A stretch of DNA of 64,000 bases. It comes from Cellvibrio polysaccharolyticus (lineage in GTDB: Bacteria > Pseudomonadota > Gammaproteobacteria > Pseudomonadales > Cellvibrionaceae). Location of the stretch: the NCBI RefSeq assembly GCF_015182315.1, contig NZ_PRDL01000001.1:1426001-1490000 (forward strand). The letters are read 5' to 3'. The translations under genes were made by a program, and so were the position numbers. Each line of letters opens with the position of its first letter. The stretch's first letter is position 1. The notes under the pieces were generated by a model. That model searched no databases and had not been told where the DNA came from. It saw only the letters and a program-made list of their open reading frames with translations. This document shows positions 59,872-64,000 of this stretch, piece after piece.

Positions 59872-61326
59872 TTACTCGATACCGGGTGCTGTCAGTTGAT
59901 GGAAGTTGGTCGCTTGCTGGAATTGATGGGCTGCATTCAGCAACAGGCCTTCAGCAAAATCGTTTCCAATCAATTGCAGGCCGACCGGTTTGTTATCCAC
60001 CAGGCCGCAAGGAATGGACAGACCTGGCAGGCCGGCGAGGTTGGTTGCAATGGTGTAAATATCTTCAAGGTACATCGCCACCGGATCTTTGGTTTTGGAA
60101 CCGAAGGCGAAGGCCGGGGATGGCGATGTCGGGCCGAGGATCACATCAACTTGCTTGAAGGCATCGACGAAGTCCTGACGAATCAGGCGGCGAACTTTTT
60201 GTGCTTTGCTGTAATAGGCATCGTAATAGCCTGCGGACAGCGCGTAGGAGCCTACCAGAATGCGGCGTTTTACTTCATCACCAAAAGCTTCCGTGCGGGA
60301 GCGCTTGTAAAGGTCGGCGAGGTCGGTCGGGTTTTCGCAGCGATAGCCGTAACGCACGCCATCAAAACGGGACAGGTTGGCAGAACACTCGGCCGGTGCG
60401 ATTACATAATAAGCCGGTACCGCCAAATGGGTGTGCGGCAGGCTGACTTCGTGAATGCTGGCGCCCAGGCTTTCGTATACCTTGATGGCATCCTGCACGC
60501 GAGCCGCGGTGTCTGCATTCAGGCCTTCACCGAAATATTCACGCGGTACACCGATTTTCAAGCCTTTCAGGCTGTTATTCAGCGTGGCGGTGTAGTCGGG
60601 CACGTCGCGTTCAATGCAGGTGGAATCTTTTGCATCGTAGCTGGCCATGGTGTTCAGCAGCAGCGCGGCGTCTTCAGCGGTGCGCGTCAGCAATCCGGCC
60701 TGATCGAGGCTGGAGGCAAAAGCAATCATGCCCCAGCGGGATACGCGGCCATAAGTTGGCTTGATGCCGGTAAGGCCACACAGCGCTGCCGGCTGGCGAA
60801 TAGAGCCGCCAGTATCCGAGGCAGTCGCAGCCGGTGCCAGGTGTGCAGCCACCGCAGCAGCCGAGCCACCGGAAGAACCGCCGGGCACGCAATCGGTTGC
60901 CCAGGGGTTTTTCACCGGGCCATAAAAACTGGTTTCGTTGGAGGAGCCCATGGCGAACTCGTCCATATTGGTTTTGCCGAGAGTAATGACGCCATCCGCC
61001 AGATAATTTTCAACGATAGTGGCGTTGTAAGGGGCGATGAAGTTGTCGAGCATCTTCGAGGCGCAACTGGTGCGAATACCATCGGTACAAAAAATATCCT
61101 TGTGCGCAATCGGTACGCCGCACAGCAGCGGAGCGTTACCGGCAGCAAGGCGGCGATCTGCCTCGGCGGCCTGTTGCAAGGCCAGTTCCGGGGTCGGGGT
61201 AATAAAGCTGTTGTACACCGGGTCAAGGCGCGCAATGCGGTCGAGATAATGGCGGGTCAGCTCGGTGCTGGAAAAGTCCTTGTTGCGCAGGCCTTTTACC
61301 AGTTCGGCAATAGTGAGTTGATGCAT
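59872..61326 (-). CDS. gatA: Asp-tRNA(Asn)/Glu-tRNA(Gln) amidotransferase subunit GatA
   Basis: Predicted 484 aa. Amidase-signature enzyme releasing ammonia from glutamine for GatB. The catalytic Lys76 (VPIAHKDIF), cis-Ser151 and Ser175 (PGGSSGGSAAAVAAHLAPA, DTGGSIRQPA) are all present. The gap to gatB is 12 bases. A long open frame on the opposite strand (59896-61425) is only a codon-bias shadow. Confidence 0.97.
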   Translation of the reverse strand: MHQLTIAELVKGLRNKDFSSTELTRHYLDRIARLDPVYNSFITPTPELALQQAAEADRRLAAGNAPLLCGVPIAHKDIFCTDGIRTSCASKMLDNFIAPYNATIVENYLADGVITLGKTNMDEFAMGSSNETSFYGPVKNPWATDCVPGGSSGGSAAAVAAHLAPAATASDTGGSIRQPAALCGLTGIKPTYGRVSRWGMIAFASSLDQAGLLTRTAEDAALLLNTMASYDAKDSTCIERDVPDYTATLNNSLKGLKIGVPREYFGEGLNADTAARVQDAIKVYESLGASIHEVSLPHTHLAVPAYYVIAPAECSANLSRFDGVRYGYRCENPTDLADLYKRSRTEAFGDEVKRRILVGSYALSAGYYDAYYSKAQKVRRLIRQDFVDAFKQVDVILGPTSPSPAFAFGSKTKDPVAMYLEDIYTIATNLAGLPGLSIPCGLVDNKPVGLQLIGNDFAEGLLLNAAHQFQQATNFHQLTAPGIE

Positions 61327-61397
61327 TACAAATATTCCTGGGTCATTGTCACTCCGGACGTCACAAGCGGCCGGTCGGGGTGCCGTATCGAGGGTAG

Positions 61398-61685
61398 TCA
61401 GTCAATAACTTGCGGGACCAGATAAAGTCCATCCTGGGTGGCCGGGGCGATGGCCTGGAAGCGCTCGCGCTGATCCGGCTCGGTGACCACATCGGCACGC
61501 AGGCGCTGGATGGCATCAAGCGGATGCGCCATCGGCGCAACGCCATCGGTATTCACGGCTTGCAGTTGATCTACCAGGGCCAGTACATCGGAGATACTCC
61601 TGGCTACTTCATCAGCAGTATTTTCTGAGATGGCGAGGCGTGCCAGCTCGGCCAGTTTTGCAATATCGGAACGATCTACAGCCAT
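61398..61685 (-). CDS. gatC: Amidotransferase subunit GatC
   Basis: Predicted 95 aa. MAVDRSDIAKLAELARLAIS, then VNTDGVAPMAHPLDAIQRLR is the GatC pattern. It wraps around the GatA/GatB interface and stabilises the complex. First gene of the gatCAB operon, 71 bases before gatA. Confidence 0.95.
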   Translation of the reverse strand: MAVDRSDIAKLAELARLAISENTADEVARSISDVLALVDQLQAVNTDGVAPMAHPLDAIQRLRADVVTEPDQRERFQAIAPATQDGLYLVPQVID

Positions 61686-62092
61686 TGTCGGGTTTACTCC
61701 AAAAAAACATCGACCCCCAAACAGGTGTTAAACAGGTCGAATAACGTAAGAAAAAATCGAATCTTGCCAAATCGGGCGCTAAAGTTATCACATTTGCGCC
61801 TTGCCCTAAATCCCTCTCGTTGATAGAGTGCCAGCACCCGTGAGCGCTTCGTGAATACCTCCTCTCCAGCTGGAAAAAACAGCATGGTGAGGCACTGATA
61901 TTCCAGCGGCTCCCCAGGAGAAATTTTCAGGATTTGCTGGTCGAATATGCCTGATCAGGCAACGCCCGCGACCGGCAAGTCGTAACCATATCGCTGCGTG
62001 ATGATAAATCGGACGCACCGCCGTTAGTGGCGGTAGCGGTTTCTATTTTGAAAACAGCAGAAAAACAGAATATTTAAGGTCTCGTCAACATC
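61686..62092. other. Divergent promoter region gatC / mreB
   Basis: 407 bases without a convincing gene. TTGAAA (62048-62053) and TATTTA (62071-62076), 17 bases apart, resemble a sigma70 promoter for mreB, but the start would leave almost no leader before the ATG at 62093, so another promoter upstream is more likely. No repeat was seen. Confidence 0.45.
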
Positions 62093-63127
62093 ATGTTAAA
62101 ACACCTGCGTGGAGCTTTTTCCAACGACCTATCGATTGATCTCGGTACCGCCAACACCCTCATTTATGTCCGCGGCCGCGGCATTGTTCTGAACGAACCC
62201 TCTGTTGTTGCCATCCGTCATCACAATGGTCACAAAATTGTTGAGGCGGTAGGCACTGAAGCCAAGCGAATGCTGGGGCGAACGCCAGGTAACATTACCG
62301 CGATCCGCCCACTGAAAGACGGTGTTATTGCCGACTTCCAGGTGACCGAAAAAATGCTGCAACACTTTATCCGCAAAGTTCATGAAAACAGCTGGTTCAG
62401 CCCCAGCCCCCGCGTTCTGATCAGTGTTCCCTGTCTCTCTACCGAAGTTGAAAAACGTGCAATCCGTGAATCGGCCTTGGGTGCCGGTGCTCGTGAAGTG
62501 CGTTTGATTGAAGAACCCATGGCCGCGGCTATTGGCGCTGGCCTTAAAGTGGCAGAAGCCAGCGGTTCCATGGTGGTAGACATCGGTGGTGGTACCACGG
62601 AAATTGCCGTCATCTCCCTCAACGGCGTGGTTTACTCCGATTCCGTGCGTATTGGTGGTGACCGTTTTGATGAGGCGATTGTTAACTACGTGCGTCGCAA
62701 CTACGGCAGCGTGATTGGTGATGCAACCGCAGAGCGTATCAAACAGGAAATCGGCTGTGCCTTTGCTGGCAGCGAAATGCGCGAAATTGATGTGCGTGGC
62801 CGTAACCTGGCAGAAGGCGTACCGCGCAGTTTTACCCTGAACAGCGACGAAATTCTGGAAGCCTTGCAAGATCCATTGGCTGGGATTGTTCAGGCGGTAA
62901 AAAGCGCGCTGGAACAATCACCGCCGGAACTGGCTTCAGACATCGCCGAAACCGGTGTGGTATTGACCGGTGGTGGCGCCCTGTTGCGCGACATTGACCG
63001 TTTGTTGTCTACCGAAACCGGTCTGCCGTTTATTGTTGCCGAAGACCCGTTGACCTGCGTAGCGCGTGGCGGCGGCATTGCGCTGGAGATGAACGACAAG
63101 CGCAATATCGATTTATTGTCATCCTGA
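62093..63127 (+). CDS. mreB: Rod-shape determining actin homologue MreB
   Basis: Predicted 344 aa. Bacterial actin that guides lateral wall synthesis by the elongasome at the inner membrane. Phosphate 1 DLGTANTLIY, phosphate 2 VDIGGGTTEIAVISL and the adenosine motif VLTGGGALLRDID are intact, as is the amphipathic N-terminus MLKHLRGAFSND. mreC follows 57 bases later. Confidence 0.98.
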   Translation: MLKHLRGAFSNDLSIDLGTANTLIYVRGRGIVLNEPSVVAIRHHNGHKIVEAVGTEAKRMLGRTPGNITAIRPLKDGVIADFQVTEKMLQHFIRKVHENSWFSPSPRVLISVPCLSTEVEKRAIRESALGAGAREVRLIEEPMAAAIGAGLKVAEASGSMVVDIGGGTTEIAVISLNGVVYSDSVRIGGDRFDEAIVNYVRRNYGSVIGDATAERIKQEIGCAFAGSEMREIDVRGRNLAEGVPRSFTLNSDEILEALQDPLAGIVQAVKSALEQSPPELASDIAETGVVLTGGGALLRDIDRLLSTETGLPFIVAEDPLTCVARGGGIALEMNDKRNIDLLSS

Positions 63128-63184
63128 TGATAGGTTGCAGGCGCGTTTGCTGGCGCGCCTGCCACTTCTGCGGGAGTAGCCACT

Positions 63185-64000
63185 ATTAAACCCCTGTTTA
63201 CCAAAGGCGCTGCGGCTTCTTCGCGGGCGTTTTTTTTCATTCTGGTCATGATTGGCCTGATCTTTACCAGTCTGTACACCGACTGGCTTCAGCCCGTGCG
63301 CGCCACAATGAAAGAGGCGGTTGCACCTTTCTACGTGATTACCGACATCCCCCGCCAGATCAATGAATGGCGGCAAAATACCTTTTCCAGCCGTAGCGAC
63401 TTGTTAATCGAGAACGAAGCGCTGCGTACCGAACTGCTGATTCATCAACGCAAACTGCAACAAATGGCTGCGCTGGCCGCTGAAAACGTGCGTCTGCGGC
63501 AGTTGATGAACGCCACCGATATGTTGCAGGACAAGGTGCTGATCGCCGAGTTGATTGGTGTATCACCCAACCCGCTCAGCCATACCGTGTGGATTAACCG
63601 CGGTCATCAACAAGGCGTATATGAAGGTCAGCCTTTGCTCGACGCCTTCGGTTTGATGGGGCAGGTGATTGAGGTTCAGGACAATACCAGCCAGGTATTG
63701 TTGATTTCCGATGTGACTCACGCGTTGCCGGTGCAGGTAAATCGCAATGGCGTGCGTGCTATTGCGGAAGGCACCGGTGACCTTAACCGTCTGCGTTTAC
63801 GCCATGTTTCCAACACCACCGATATTCGCGTCGGCGATCTGGTGGTCAGCTCCGGTTTGGGCGAGCGCTTTCCGACCGGTTATCCGGTGGGCGAAGTTGA
63901 CTCCATTATTCGCGATCCGGGTCAGCCCTTTGCTACGGTGATTGTTCGCCCTATGGCAAGGCTGGATCGCAGCCGTCATGTGCTACTGGTGTTTGACTCC
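63185..64000 (+). CDS. mreC: Rod-shape determining protein MreC, N-terminal part, ATT start
   Basis: 272 codons visible, running off the right edge. It begins (Met)-Ile-free ATT AAA CCC CTG TTT ACC, i.e. (M)KPLFTKGAAASS. A single membrane helix (FFFILVMIGLIFTSLY), a coiled coil (residues about 60-100) and the MreC beta domain (VIGVSPNPLSHTVWINRGHQ-like, GLMGQVIEV, DLVVSSGLGERFPTGYPVG) identify it. No ATG, GTG, TTG or CTG is in frame between the TAG at 63131 and ATT 63185, while GGGAG at 63172-63176 is eight bases before that ATT. The start is thus probably the rare codon ATT, or else CTG at 63194. Confidence 0.9.
   Translation, partial: MKPLFTKGAAASSRAFFFILVMIGLIFTSLYTDWLQPVRATMKEAVAPFYVITDIPRQINEWRQNTFSSRSDLLIENEALRTELLIHQRKLQQMAALAAENVRLRQLMNATDMLQDKVLIAELIGVSPNPLSHTVWINRGHQQGVYEGQPLLDAFGLMGQVIEVQDNTSQVLLISDVTHALPVQVNRNGVRAIAEGTGDLNRLRLRHVSNTTDIRVGDLVVSSGLGERFPTGYPVGEVDSIIRDPGQPFATVIVRPMARLDRSRHVLLVFDS

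Noticed and set aside
59896..61425. Open frame of 509 codons on the plus strand
   Set aside because: It is antisense to gatA, which has all family motifs; the frame has no recognisable protein and reflects codon bias.
1..64000. CRISPR array, prophage or transposase-bearing element
   Set aside because: No regular spacer array, cas gene, integrase, phage structural gene or transposase was seen on either strand.

Overview
The window is chromosomal DNA of a gammaproteobacterium, most likely of the Cellvibrionaceae (Cellvibrio/Saccharophagus-like). The gene order queE-queC-tRNA-Lys-nadA-dapA-bamC, the gatCAB/mreBC neighbourhood and the rnfABCDGE operon are pseudomonad-like. Long poly-serine linkers in exported lipoproteins (46663-47661 and 52797-54350) are typical of Cellvibrio relatives. 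No prophage, insertion sequence with a transposase, or CRISPR array was seen.

Layout. 1-8580 is mostly housekeeping: queE end, queC, two identical tRNA-Lys, nadA, dapA, bamC, an MBL hydrolase, a PilZ protein, two envelope lipoproteins and rsmJ. 8668-10934 holds hemN, with a perfect FNR/Anr-type box upstream, and a divergent 2OG-Fe(II) oxygenase. 11269-18037 is an Anbu (ancestral proteasome-like peptidase) cluster: a split ATP-grasp/alpha-E pair facing a transglutaminase, a fused ATP-grasp/alpha-E protein and Anbu. 18282-26902 has a DUF945 protein, an MscS channel and the complete Rnf operon. 27530-39416 is a nitrogen-acquisition block: a hybrid kinase with an NCS1 permease-like sensor, a LuxR-type regulator, a urea/amide ABC transporter (urtABCDE) and formamidase with FmdB. 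39890-46478 contains an OmpA porin, a small exported protein, a CBS protein, RhlB, a REC-REC-degenerate GGDEF protein and CysZ.

46663-57009 is the most unusual region. Eight closely packed minus-strand genes encode a tandem-rhodanese lipoprotein, a small exported Cys protein, a membrane-anchored triheme cytochrome, an OprP-like porin, a YeeE/YedE transporter, a TusA-like protein, a pentaheme cytochrome and a poly-Ser lipoprotein. Upstream lies a sigma54 -24/-12 promoter with three palindromic candidate enhancer sites, and divergently an SfnR-like sigma54 activator followed by an RhdA-type rhodanese. I infer an envelope sulfur (or selenium/tellurium) redox and trafficking system switched on by the sigma54 activator. 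57011-64000 returns to housekeeping: rhombosortase, a PA4642-family protein, gatBAC, mreB, and mreC, which appears to start with ATT.

Two further features cross the gene map. A family of cruciform-like intergenic repeats (at least five full copies and one partial) has conserved cores with two small GGGA/ATGGA-loop hairpins; the long outer stems differ between copies yet stay paired. Also, a 17-bp sequence, part of a CTACGT-N6-ACGTAG palindrome, is shared by the upstream regions of urtA and fmdA and is a good candidate operator for the adjacent two-component system.
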